Origin: Blasia pusilla
Lineage: Eukaryota; Marchantiophyta; Marchantiopsida; Blasiales
Assembly (NCBI GenBank): GCA_050084515.1
Contig: CM114271.1
Coordinates: 38,130,001 to 38,194,000 of the forward strand
Length of the DNA: 64,000 nt
Direction of reading: 5' to 3'
Of this stretch, positions 22,390 to 32,864 are shown in pieces (within the stretch, counting starts at the first letter, position 1; every line of letters begins with the position of its first letter). Under the pieces are notes generated by a model, which was not told where the DNA came from, ran no database searches, and saw only the letters and a program-made list of their open reading frames with translations. The translations under genes and the position numbers were made by a program.

Positions 22390-23038
22390 TTAGTAAAATA
22401 GCAGCAACCTCAGAAGCAGATGGTAAATTATAACGCTTGGCATCAAGACCTCTCTTACTTGCCTTTAGGATGATTCACCTATTAATGTCGCTTGCTTCAT
22501 ATACTATATGCCGAAAGATCTTGACATATGGATTGCATTCGTGTAGCATCTTTTGTAGGCCTTTCAATATGTCAAGATTAAGATCAGAAGATGTAGACAT
22601 TACCCTTCCACGATTCTCCAATTCATTTGCAGTATCATGAATGTAGAGTTGCGCAAATTGGGGATGACCACCGATATCAAGATATAAGGGTCCAATAGAA
22701 TGATAGATCCCACCTTTGACCCTAAAGTGTCCAACGCCACCAAATTGCTGCTTTATATGCACTCCAGTAGAGGCTAGTTGAAGTGCAGAGTTGTAAGCTC
22801 AAGCATGAGTAAGAAAATGAAGACTTCTAGGACCCACACCCGAAATCAACTATTTCAAGAATGGAGGAGAAGTTTTCAGGAGGGGAAAATTTATTCTCCC
22901 ATGATCACAACACATACCAAATGGTGAGTTACGAAACTTCGTTCCTCTCACCATTTCACATTTCCAATGCAGAGCACGAGATGAGGGGCATGTTTCCATC
23001 ATAGAACCTAATGTATGACGACCAATGGTACGATTCAA
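22390..23038 (-). pseudogene. Helitron N-terminal zinc-finger-like and Helitron-like-N domains
   Basis: The frame 22850-23038 gives ALHWKCEM and FGMCCDHGRINFPLL, the Helitron Cys-rich block that usually begins CP-C; here it reads CPSS, so one zinc ligand is lost. The frame 22475-22762 gives GGIYHSIGPLYLDIGGHPQF, AQLYIHDTANELENR and the LQKMLHECNPY-K-FR string, the Helitron_like_N domain. It continues as KRYNLPSASEVAAILL near 22390-22440. Stops separate the frames. Confidence 0.82.
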
Positions 23039-23050
23039 ACTCCTTTGAAG

Positions 23051-24194
23051 TCACAACTTCCTAATATCACTTTCTTGGAAGTTTGGCTTTCTTGCAACAT
23101 TTAGCAATGTATTTACTCTAACAACCCTATTAACGCCAGAAGAAGCGCAAATTGTAGAAGCATATGGTACAATGGCCATTTTTGCTCGGAAGACATCTTC
23201 TGTAACATTCTCTTCAACTTTGCGATGTACCGAAGCATTTTCGATAACTTGAAGTAAAGATGGGAGTACCTCAACTCTTGGTATCATGGCTCAGTTGTAT
23301 ATGCATTCTCGATAACTTCATGGTCTCCATTGTTGGCTAAGTCAAATTTTGGCTCGATATAAGTGGCAACTTCAACCCCTTCAATGGTATCAGCATTCTG
23401 AATTATTTCATTCTCTCTGTCTTCATGAGGAACAATGTCATTTGCTTCTGCCATAACTCCATCCTCACTCGAAGGTGTGGGAAACAAAGGAACTCGAAGA
23501 TCACATAAAGAATAGAGCAAAAAATAAACAAAATACAAACACAAACTCTTCAATAATAGAGAAATGATAAAGAAAAAGAAAGCATGAACGAGGCATCATG
23601 ATTATGACCTTATCAATGGACTTCCAATAGTCTCCATATTTGGAATGTTTTGAATAGCCTCAAGTACTAAAGTTGACTCAGGTTGAAGTTCAAGCCCATT
23701 CTTTCTCTTGAAGTACTCACGACGGTAGAGTCTTTCTTTTTTCTCTGAGAGCTTCCATCTTATCAACGCGGTCGGCTCTTTTTCATTTTTGGGCTTCACA
23801 ACGTAGAACCTTCCGAATATCACGTATATCTATAGGATTCGATTGAATGAAAAGTCTGGAAGAACAAATATTTGGAAACAGAGAAAATGAAATAAGTGAA
23901 AAGTAGTATGAATTGTGGAATATTGTACATGTTCAATGTGCACCTTATGAAAGTAGTGGACTTACGTTGGAGATGTTTCAGCGATGACTCCATGTTCTTT
24001 GATGGGCACGCCTTCTTTGATGACTCCATGTCCTTACGATGGGCACGCCTTCTTTGTTGAGCCTTTGCGCGTATCAATTTTTGAAAGTCACACAAATCCG
24101 TAGGGTTCGATGGAAAAGGAAGTGTGCGAATGACATGTGCAAGTATTAAAACATGAGAAGAAATTGCTGACATGTAAAGAAATTCAAGAGTCAA
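23051..24194 (-). pseudogene. Helitron upstream ORF fragments, function unknown
   Basis: Four reverse-strand frames (23051-23287, 23284-23553, 23602-23823, 23820-24194) lie between the 5' end and the zinc-finger block. The last one is basic (RAKAQQRRRAHRKD) with the repeated string MESS. It contains a 36/37-bp tandem duplication at 23983-24055. In intact plant Helitrons this is the variable N-terminal part of RepHel. I recognise no domain in it. Confidence 0.45.
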
Positions 24195-24876
24195 AGATAT
24201 GGAAGAAATACATTGGTCTTACATCGGAGAAGTCTTTAATGCACAAACTTGTCTTGTAGAATTTAGTGCTGGAGCTATTGTATTTGTGATAATAGCGAGC
24301 GGTTGTCTCTCCAATTCCACAAATTTACGACTCGACAAAGCCACCTACATAATATGAATGGTGAGTGTCAAAAAAATTAGTAGAAAAGCTTAACAAACGA
24401 AAAACATAAAGAGTGAAATGATAGTGGAATACATCAAATTTTCCCATTAGTGTATAATATTTTTCAATAAAAAAAAATTGTGAGGAGAGTTGAAAAAATT
24501 GAATCATTTTTTTGAATTGAAAATTCTACAAAAGGAATGAAATAAATTCAAAAAGGAAAAAATAGACATTTTTTAAAAAGGAGAAAAAATTTTAAATGAT
24601 CACTTTTAAATTGATTAATTAAATAAATTAATTTATAAGAACTGAAAAAGATTTAAAATTTTCAATGAAAGGAGTGTAGAATTTAAAATTTTAACTTTTA
24701 AAATTATATTTAAAGTTAAAATTTAAAATTTAATGGATTAGGTTAGGGTTATCCGACCCTAACCCGATCGCCGCAAATGTCCAACCGCCTTTTGGCGGAT
24801 GTAGACGCCAATAAGAGCCTCGTCGTTGGATTTGGAAGATTCAACGGCGGTGAAATAATTTTGTTAGTATAGGAGA

Positions 24877-26050
24877 TCCGTTGGATCTGCTTGTACTAAC
24901 ATCCATTGCAGACGTCAGATTTGCAGTGAGAGGCAGATGATATGCCTGATCCAACGACAAGAATCTCCTTGCCATTGGATCTCGAGGCCCCCGCCCACGC
25001 GTTCGCGACCCTCCTCTTGCTTACCCCCTCTCTCCCGCCAATTCTCTCCCCACTCACTCACAATCGCTGAAGTTGCTCCGCTTCGTCTCCTCTTGTGTTT
25101 GATACCGCCCGCTCAAGTGGAATCTCCCTTGCTCATTGGAGCTCGACCTTTTCTTCTTTCGGCGCCCGTGGAAGGCGGTCCCTTGCACGCGTTGCATGGT
25201 TGTCGACCCTCCTCTTGTTTCCTCGCGGGATCTTCTTTCTACCTCTCTTCCCTGACCATCTTTCCCATTACCCCTCACTATGTGTCCAAATTTTGACGAA
25301 GTTGCTCCTCTCTCTCCTCTTGTGTTTGTTCTCTCTCTCTCTCTCTCTCTCTCTCTTGAGTGGAGCTTTGTTGTTCCTCCTCTCTCGTAAGTGGAGCTGA
25401 CCTAGGCAAGGGTCCCGTTTCAGATTGCTAAATTCTTGCATAGTTGTGTGAAGACTTGGGTCAAAGGACCCCTTAGGCCCTCTAGGTGCTTGGTACTCAA
25501 TCTAAGTCCCATGGTGTGAGGAGGGGAAATCATAACTCTTCTCTCTCTCTCTTGTTAAGTCTCAATCTAAGTCCCATGGCCCCCTCTCGCGTGGACAATA
25601 AATCTATTCATTCATTCATTCTCTCTCTCTCTCTCTCCTCTCTCTCTCCTCTCTATTCTCTCTCCCACCTACTACTTTTTTGGTGTCGCTGCACTCCACT
25701 ATCTTCATGGTGCATCTTGTGCTTCTTGCAAACATCCACGGCTCTCTCTTGTAGGTGGGAAGGATTGAAAGGGCTTCAAGGCGTTGAAGGATGGGTGGGC
25801 GCCTCTTCCGGGGAGCGTCTAGGATTGGTACTAATGCAGAGGAGGGGAGGTTGATCATAACTCTTCGCTTCGCCGGCCCCTCCTCTCTCTTACCCCCTCT
25901 CTCCCACCTATTCTCTCCCCACCTATTTTTTTCGTTCACTCCCCATGGTGCCGCTAAAACATCCACGGCCTCACTCAGTAGGAATCCGCACTCACTGCCT
26001 CCCATTGCTTCCCACCAGTTTGAGTGGCACTGCTCTTGAGTCCGCCCTCT
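24877..26050. repeat. CT-rich microsatellite region with internal duplications
   Basis: TC runs occur at about 25329-25355, 25539-25551 and 25620-25672. CAATCTAAGTCCCATGG is duplicated at about 25499 and 25563. TACCCCCTCTCTCCC, with CCAATTCTCTCCCCA-type continuation, recurs near 25023 and 25890. The frames on both strands (25054-26039) are serine/leucine or arginine/glutamate rich from the CT bias and contain no domain. It may be promoter- or UTR-like sequence, but no gene is identified. Confidence 0.6.
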
Positions 26051-27676
26051 TTGTTCAGTCGTTCAGTTTTTGTCAAGATCAGCACTTAGCTCGTTGCTTA
26101 GCTTTCTTCACAACAACTACATAGGGTTGTCTTTACTGCTTTGCAATTGGTGGCAGATGGGCTTTGAGTAGGAACATGGTAGATGGCACTCATGAGTTCG
26201 CCCTCTCCTTCCCTCGGTTATGTATATACTGGAGTTGAGAGAGCTCAAAGCTTAAATGCTTCTTGCCGCGGAAGGATCAGAGGTTGTTACCCGGGAGGAG
26301 ATTCAACTCCTCTTCTCTCCTTCCCAACTTTGCTCGCCTTAGCGGAAAGTTTGCGGGAATTTTTTGTGTAGTTTATTTGCACTTCCATTCAGGACACACT
26401 CAGAGATTGAAGTACTCGAGCTGAGTACTTCACCATAAGAGAAGTTATGAATTTAAAAACAACACCATAGTCCACGACAATATTTTTCAATAACATTTCC
26501 TTATGGTGTGCAGCGTTACACCGTATAGACTAGAGTCGGAGGTTACAAAACTATGTGCACATTCACTACCACGCCTTCACGCGCTCTAGTCTTTCAGATC
26601 TCCTTAGCTGCATGTGGCCTCAGGGTGGCTTCCAAACCCCTTGAGATCGGGGATGCAACCTTGGGTGACTGTATGGGTGTTTTACCCTGTTTCTTTGCAG
26701 ATAAAGCTCCATAGTTCCACTCAGATACTTTGGGTCTCTTGCGCTGGTAACCTGGAGACCCTTCCGGTTCTACGTTAACCTGCTTGGATTTTTCGCAGCC
26801 CTTGATAGATCTCGATATTTAACCCTTGTTTGAACCTGGATCTTCTCCTACAATAGGGAGAAAGCGCCTTCGCGCGTCCTTGAAGTCTACAACATTTGAA
26901 GGATCGTATTTAGTGTCCCAAGGAGGGCAGACGTCAAGATGTGTCTTTCTTCAAGCACTTAAGCGGATGCAGTCCTCTTGAGGCATTGGAGACAACGGGG
27001 AGCTCTCTGAAAGCTCCGCATCCGGAGGCTTTATACCATATCCCTTCTGCGATGAAGGCACTCTGGAGATACTTTTCCCCTTTCCCTGCGTCGATTTCTT
27101 GGCTGTTATTCTAGTTGCTATGGTAGCTTCACAATAGAGTTTGTTTTCTCACTTGCCTTGTTTGCACAGATGCTAGGGGCTTGGACTTGGTAGCCATTAA
27201 GACTCGTTGGGAGCTGGAAGAAAGTGAGTGAACGGGGATGCCTAGAGCTGTTGGTGGAAACCTGGCGCAGCTGTTGGGATGCGTGGAGCTGCTATTGGGA
27301 TGTTGCGAGCTGTTGTCCGAGGCCGCAATGCTTTTATCTCTTAGAGCCTAAGACTCCATCACTGGTGGACCTCCTAGAGAACCATGAGACATGCGCCAGA
27401 GATTAGTTCAATGCCAATAGTCTACATTGTAGAAGTGTAGATTACAAAAAACAAAACAATGAACTACAATTGTAAGCTCATGGAAGCTAAATAAAGCTCA
27501 GAATACATTTGCAATGGCACTATCTTGCATAGTAGAGGCAGTGAGTATGAATACCTTGACAGAGCATAACTGAACCTCGCAGGGAATTTTGCATGCAATA
27601 AATACTAAGGATTCTTCAAGTTCGAAAATTCTTCAAGGCGCCAAACCCCCCGTGCCCCTCATAGGCCTTCCTGAAC
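26051..27676. other. Mixed unique sequence, no gene recognised
   Basis: A small palindrome TGAAGTACTC / GAGTACTTCA (26408-26432) and a minisatellite-like patch of GAGCTG(C)T-TTGGGATG words (27244-27325, about 26-bp period, 3 units) are present. The 60-62-codon frames at 26183 and 27224 show no domain. Confidence 0.4.
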
Positions 27677-28059
27677 CAGGGTCCGGGGAGTTTTTTTACT
27701 CAGAGGGGGTAAATTTCTGGCAGTACGTTGAATAGACCGGTAATTAAAAATTTTTAACCGGTTTGAAAAGGTAATATTTGAAACTCCCGGGAAATTTCTG
27801 GAGTTTTTTTAAAGTGTTCAGAAATTTTCCGAAATTTTATTATTCTCGCCAGTTCATTTCTGATTGCTCGGAATGTTGTTGAGTTGATATCCGGCACTTG
27901 AAAAACTAACCGGAAAATTTTTTTCACGTACTCTTGGACTTAAGCCTCTTTTCATTTCTTCTCCACTTCTGGAGTCTTGGACCTCAATGTTAATGCAAAC
28001 ATTCACTTCAAAGTTCACACTTTCTTTTAGTGCCCTTTTAGTGCATCATCCTTGGCAGG

Positions 28060-28125
28060 AATTGAACCTGGCTAGGCCTCCCACCAGTTGGGAGCCAAGG
28101 ATTTTACCCCTCTATAATACATCGA
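28060..28125 (-). mobile_element. tRNA-derived SINE-like head
   Basis: The reverse strand reads TTGGCTCCCAACTGGTGGGA, then AGGTTCAATTCCTG. The latter is one change from a pol III B box (GGTTCGATTCC), and an A-box-like TGGC---AACTGG lies 29 bases upstream. The body would extend towards lower coordinates, but its end is not defined. Confidence 0.4.
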
Positions 28126-28152
28126 AGCTTTTAGTAAAAGCTTCAATGTATT
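28116..28152. repeat. Small hairpin, 17-bp arms
   Basis: AATACATCGAAGCTTTT (28116-28132) pairs with AAAAGCTTCAATGTATT (28136-28152) with one G:T-type mismatch and a 3-nt loop. It lies just downstream of the transposase stop and might act as a 3' end structure; this is inference. Confidence 0.8.
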
Positions 28153-28344
28153 AGAAAAGGGACCCCCTTATCCCTACCACTAAGCTTTTCCCCCTCATCT
28201 TACACATCCACAACAACTTCACTTGGGTCTAAGGCATTTAAATTTACGCGAACTTCTGGTGGAATTTCTATCTCAGGAATATATCTCTCGGGATTGGCAT
28301 ACACATACCTAAAGTGTGCTGAATTCTTCCAAAGAACTACAGAT

Positions 28345-30447
28345 TCAACCTTCATAATCATCTATTTTCCCCTCCAAGGCAATCCTAAGAACAACATCCA
28401 AATGCTTTGTCATTAACCTATTCCTACTTTTAGTCTTGATCACATTCTGCACAAAGAAATCTCTCTCACAAATAGCAGTACTAACACACTGTACCCTAGC
28501 AATATTCGCTAAAATGAGCAAGTTAGAGAACTTACATTGCAAGGACGGGCTCCAACTTACCATAGCCCACAAGTCCTTGAAGTTCCGATCTTTCCACTCC
28601 GTCGTGGCCATGAGCTTAAATGATTGAAACTCTTATTTCACAGCTCCTACACTCAGTAAAGAAGGTTGCAAGTGACCTTCGAAGGGTAAGTCTGTCCCAA
28701 AATGTGCACAGAGGTCATCCAATTCCTTACAACCCCAAATATTTAGTCCCACTTGCCTTGAAGGCATGTGTAGAGGATTCATTATCCTTGTAGCACTAAT
28801 CAAGTTGTTATCCCTAAACCAATCTCGTAAAGCTACACAAACACTCTCAAAAAAATTCTTCTGAAACAACAAGGCAGCCTCTAGATCCTTTCCTGTCCGA
28901 TTCCTCAACATTTCTATGCTGTGGAACTTTCTGCCCCTAATCTCAGATTGTAAACGTTTCAAGTAATCCCCTGGAGGACCAAAGTGTGGTAGAATGTGAT
29001 AACCACTTTCTTTAGAGAAAGTGGAGGCATTCAGATCAGGGTTCTCCATTACAAAATTCATTGTTATGGAAGCTATTTCAGAATTCACTATACTACCTAT
29101 GGTACTAACATCTACAAACTTATATTGGAACACCTTACTCAAGTTAGCAAGAAGAAACAAAATATCTTCCAAAAAGTACAGCTGATAGATCATCTGAAAT
29201 GATCTGAGTTTGTTATACAAATTTGCAGCATTACCATCATCTTCCGAGGGCGAGATATCTCTGAAATATGTAAGGACAGATTCCAATGAGTCACATAAAG
29301 TAGTAATAGCCTGCCAACGTGACAACCAGCAAATCTTGTGGTACCTCTTCATCACTTTCTGAGAATCGTTCAACTTCTCTTGCAAAGTTGCAAGACCGCA
29401 CTTCCTCTTGGACGACCTTCTGAAATATCCAGCTACAGCATTCAAGATAGAATCTACTTCTATCGATATTTCCTTACACCCTACACCTTTTGCTGTTGTT
29501 AAAGCAGGGAGATTTGTCCTGTGCGCCACACAATGCACAGACAACATAAAAGGATTGAACTTCTGTTTCAGTTGAGATGCTACTCTGTTTTGGCTTCCTA
29601 CCATAGTAGAAGCTCCATCGGATCCAAAGGCCACCACTTTTGATCCCTCAAGTCCCAAATCCTTTATCAACTCCAACAAATTGTTAGTGATTGCGTTTGA
29701 ACATTTCTCTGGACATTGTAGCAATTCTATAAAACAACTCTCTACCTGCCCATCATCTAAGTAAGTTGCAAATACAACAAGGTGTCCAATGACGGATATT
29801 TCTGTGGACTCGTCAATCATTATCCCAAAGAAAGGAGATTGTTGCACTTTAGAAAGGTTCCTCCTGAGAAGAACTTGGCTTATATAATAACACATATCAG
29901 CACAACTTTTTTCATCTTGGTACAAGTCGCGGGTTATAGGTGTATTCACAGAAATCAATAACCTACAAAAATTTGAAAACTTTGAAAATGGCAAGGCTTC
30001 CTTTGCAACGAAATATGCATATTTGAACAAAGTCAAAAGTGCAATATCATAAGTCCGATTTGTAGTGGCTATAGCCTTGGCCATGGATCTGTTCCCCACA
30101 TTCGCAGCCCATGCAAGCTTCATGTGCTCATTAGACTTACCATGATCTGTGAAGGCCGAAATCTTACAATTAATGGCACCATCCCTAGCAAAGGAGCTTT
30201 TCCCCTTACCTTGTCTACAAACTTCGCAAAAAATCCGACCAGATTCTACATGGAATTCTATCCAATCGAACAAAGTATACCAAACATCCTTCCAAGCCAA
30301 TCTGTTTTTCTCACTCTGACTTGTCCGAGTATTTGATTTATCCCCTTCTCTCCCATCCGATGATCCTGACCTACTGTTCTCCTCTGCAAAGTCTTGACTA
30401 ACTTCCTTGTGTAGCATCTCATTCATTGTTTGCTGTCTCTTAGCCAT
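28345..30447 (-). pseudogene. hAT transposase, zinc-finger-862-like, one in-frame stop
   Basis: A 604-codon frame (30447-28633) starts MAKRQQTMNEML and ends at TAA (28633-28635). Reading continues in the same frame for seven codons into an 88-codon frame (28611-28345), giving about 700 codons in total. The domains are a TTF-type zinc finger (Cys74, Cys77, His102, His107: FCEVC ... HGKSNEH), then GIMIDEST with Asp212, VVAFGSDGASTMVG with Asp277, and the hAT C-x2-H motif VHCVAH (Cys306, His309). The tail has the dimerisation block VSTAICERDFFVQNVIKTKS followed by RNRLM and LRIALEG. Length and order match TTF-finger hAT transposases related to ZNF862/C17orf113. The stop separates catalytic core from dimerisation domain, so the product would be truncated unless read through. 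No introns are needed. Confidence 0.88.
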
Positions 30448-31871
30448 GTAGAGGCTCAGAGAGTGTAGAACTATGAGGTAGATACTAAAATATGGTGTAA
30501 AGGACCTACTATAAACCTGTCACTTAGTAGGTGCTAAAGAAACAAAGGAGCTCAAGAAAATGCGGATCAAAAAAGTTCTTAAACCCCAAGACTCGGCAAA
30601 AGATACTATGAGCCAATGCAATGTGTTATCAAACACACATGATTCCGTAAAGTCCCTAATCCCGGCTCGGATTCACTCTTTCTAAGGATCCCGAGGTACG
30701 GTGCGCGTGTAGGTAGAACGGGTAGTTTGGGTTACTCGCTCTTCAAACTGTCAAAAAGTAGCGGAGTGGCCGTTGTTGCCATGAGATGCGCAACTGCCAC
30801 TCCTCCTTTGCTTTCTCCCTAAACCCGCTAACGGAGAAATCAGGGTATGAAGTCCTATGTAGTTGAAATGAATAGATCCAAAGTACAGGTTTAAGAAGAA
30901 TGTAACCACGATTAGGAAAAATGCCAGCAATTACCTTGCGTGGATCACTCCAACGGATCAGACAATCAAGACTCGTTAAGGAATCCCTGGAATATTGGTA
31001 CACAGAACGAGAATCACATCCATCCCATCGTCGTCAAATTGAAGACACTCCCCGATGGAGTGGTGGCGTCTTGAATTGGGTCGTTTGAAGGTGAGAAGAC
31101 ACAAAAGGAATACCAGAGACGAACTACTTGCGGTGCCAATGCTACTTAAGCCGCTGCGGTGATGATTCTGGTCTTACGTGCGGTGAGCGTGGATCAAATC
31201 TGAACACGCAACCTTCGATTCTTGATCGATGCTTTCCGACTTAGCTATTCCCTTGAAGGACTTACAAAAGAGGAGAGATGGGGTGAAGACAAGTATCCTA
31301 ATCATCTAGAGTGCATCAGCAATTGCAAGTTCAAGAAGTGTCCTATTCTTCATTCCCCTTAGCATCCGTATCTCTGAATTCTCAACACTTCTACATTATC
31401 AGCAAGTGCAAGTTCAAGTGTGGTGTAAGAACGAACTGGATCACCGGCAGCTAATCAGCAAGAGCAAGCAATGGGGAATGTAACCTTGCTGTCAAGCTTT
31501 TTGTGAGCGCGAATGCCTGCATTTGCAAGATCTTGGCGATTGCAAGCGTCTTTGTCAAGTGAATTGGCTCTAGACGTCGACTCTGTTAAGGAGATGTGGC
31601 AGCGGAAGCCAATAATCAATAACTGGAGCACAGACTAAGGCCCAAACAAACTAAGTCCAGGGGGCAACTTACAGCAGTGGCATCGAGTGAATCATAGTCG
31701 GAAATTGAATCAAGCTCCAGGAGCTAGTCGTTAGCTAGGACTCTCGGTGAATCGTGGCTATTGCTATCTCCATGGACCCGGGACCTCCATTGAACTCTCA
31801 GTTCTTGGTTCAGCAAGACCCACCCTTCGCCCGACACTGTATCCCTGTTCCTCCGTTGTAATTCTTTTCTC

Positions 31872-32111
31872 TCGAACCCAACCAAAGTGTGCAACTCAAA
31901 AAAATGCACAGAGCGAGCAGCAAGGAGAAAGCGCGAACACACACCTAGCTCGCATCGACGCAAAGCAACAAAGGAGGGGCTAGCCTTTCTGTCGAACCCA
32001 ATCAAGTCTGCAAACAAAAGCACAGAGCGAGCAGCAACGAGAAAGCGCGAAGGGGTTAGCCTAAAAAACACTGAGGCTCCGAGCTCGCAGCGACGCGAAG
32101 GAACAAACGAG
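31872..32111 (+). repeat. Tandem duplication, 120-bp units
   Basis: TCGAACCCAA starts units at 31872 and 31992. GCACAGAGCGAGCAGCAA and GAGAAAGCGCGAA recur in each, followed by GCTCGCA-CGACGC. Similarity is high with small indels. The overlapping frames on both strands reflect this repeat and have no domain. Confidence 0.85.
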
Positions 32112-32864
32112 AGAGCGAGGAGTCGAGGTGAGAAATTCAGAAGCAGGGAGGCATGGAAATGCCAGCCCCTCCACTCTACCCCCTCGGAGTCTCGTCCAGA
32201 GTCCAGACTCCATGCCCGAGTCGCCCGAGTCGTGGTGGCTTGCCCTAAGATGGAGGGGCTTGATCTAATCTAATATTTTCTAGTTTTCCGGCAGCCGGAA
32301 ATTGAGGCGGCAGCAAACCGGAATGACCGTTTTGGCTGACAACCAGAATCCGAATAGGCTTCCGTCGGAACGGCGTATTTCCGGCGCCTATTCCCTCGGA
32401 TTCAGTCAAAAACCGTCCCAAGCCTTTCCGTCCAGCAAGTTTCCGGGATACCTCGAACCCCTGTCAGAATTGCATCCGGAAAGCTCGAACACGGCCCAGA
32501 ATTCTTTGATTTTTCCGGCTAGGTCTACACGTAGCCCCGGTTCTGGCCGTTCATTGTCCTGAACTACCTCCCATATCAACGGTTCCCTTCAAAAAGAGTC
32601 CGTGCATCGACGGCTCGCGTTCAAAAAACAATAACGGTTTTCACTACTCTCAAATCCCTGAAACCCAAAAAATAAACAACATGCGTAAGCGTGTTAGAAC
32701 TTAAGTGACGAAAATTGTCAAGACGTGGAACTTTCCGTGGGGAGAAGGCACTCTCCCATAATAGTATAGTATAGATTACTTGCCCGGATTTTGGTGCCCA
32801 TTCAAACCGACCCTACGGGCACTAAACGCCTGCAGGACGACGTTTATTGCTTTCGGTGACACGC

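Larger units (their letters stand above)
17933..24876 (-). mobile_element. Complete but dead Helitron, 6.94 kb
   Basis: Rolling-circle transposon on the reverse strand. The 5' end is TCTCCTATACTAACAAAA, followed by the CGTTGAAT/CCAACG words usual in plant Helitrons, starting at 24876. The 3' end reads ...GCATCGCACGGGCACCTTA then CTAG, ending at 17933. On the element strand the flanking bases are A before TC and T after CTAG, as expected for Helitron insertion between A and T. Inside, in order, are an N-terminal zinc-finger-like region, the Helitron-like N domain, Rep with an HUH motif, and a Pif1-family helicase. Three GT-AG introns can be placed. Multiple stops, including two in the helicase P-loop, make it non-autonomous. 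No long terminal duplications are present, as expected. Confidence 0.88.
27677..32556 (-). mobile_element. hAT transposon, 4.88 kb, with exact 8-bp target duplication
   Basis: TCCTGAAC lies immediately left (27669-27676) and right (32557-32564). The left end is CAGGGTCCGGGGAGTTTTTT, and the right end read inward is CAATGAACGGCCAGAACC. Both fit hAT end patterns and match the ends of two MITEs in this window, which have independent exact 8-bp duplications. The element encloses the reverse-strand transposase at 28345-30447. Subterminal regions are rich in CCGG/TTTCCGG words on both sides. A 120-bp tandem duplication (31872-32111) and a SINE-like head (28060-28125) lie inside. The transposase has one in-frame stop, so mobility is doubtful. 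Confidence 0.82.

Noticed and set aside
25054-26039. Several 74-129-codon frames on both strands
   Set aside because: Composition is that of CT microsatellites (Ser/Leu forward, Arg/Glu reverse), frames overlap on both strands and no domain is present.
32547-32570. Alternative right hAT boundary at ...GTCCTG giving a CAGGA end
   Set aside because: It would leave AACTACCT as the duplication, which is absent on the left; the TCCTGAAC boundary matches exactly and the MITE ends support it.
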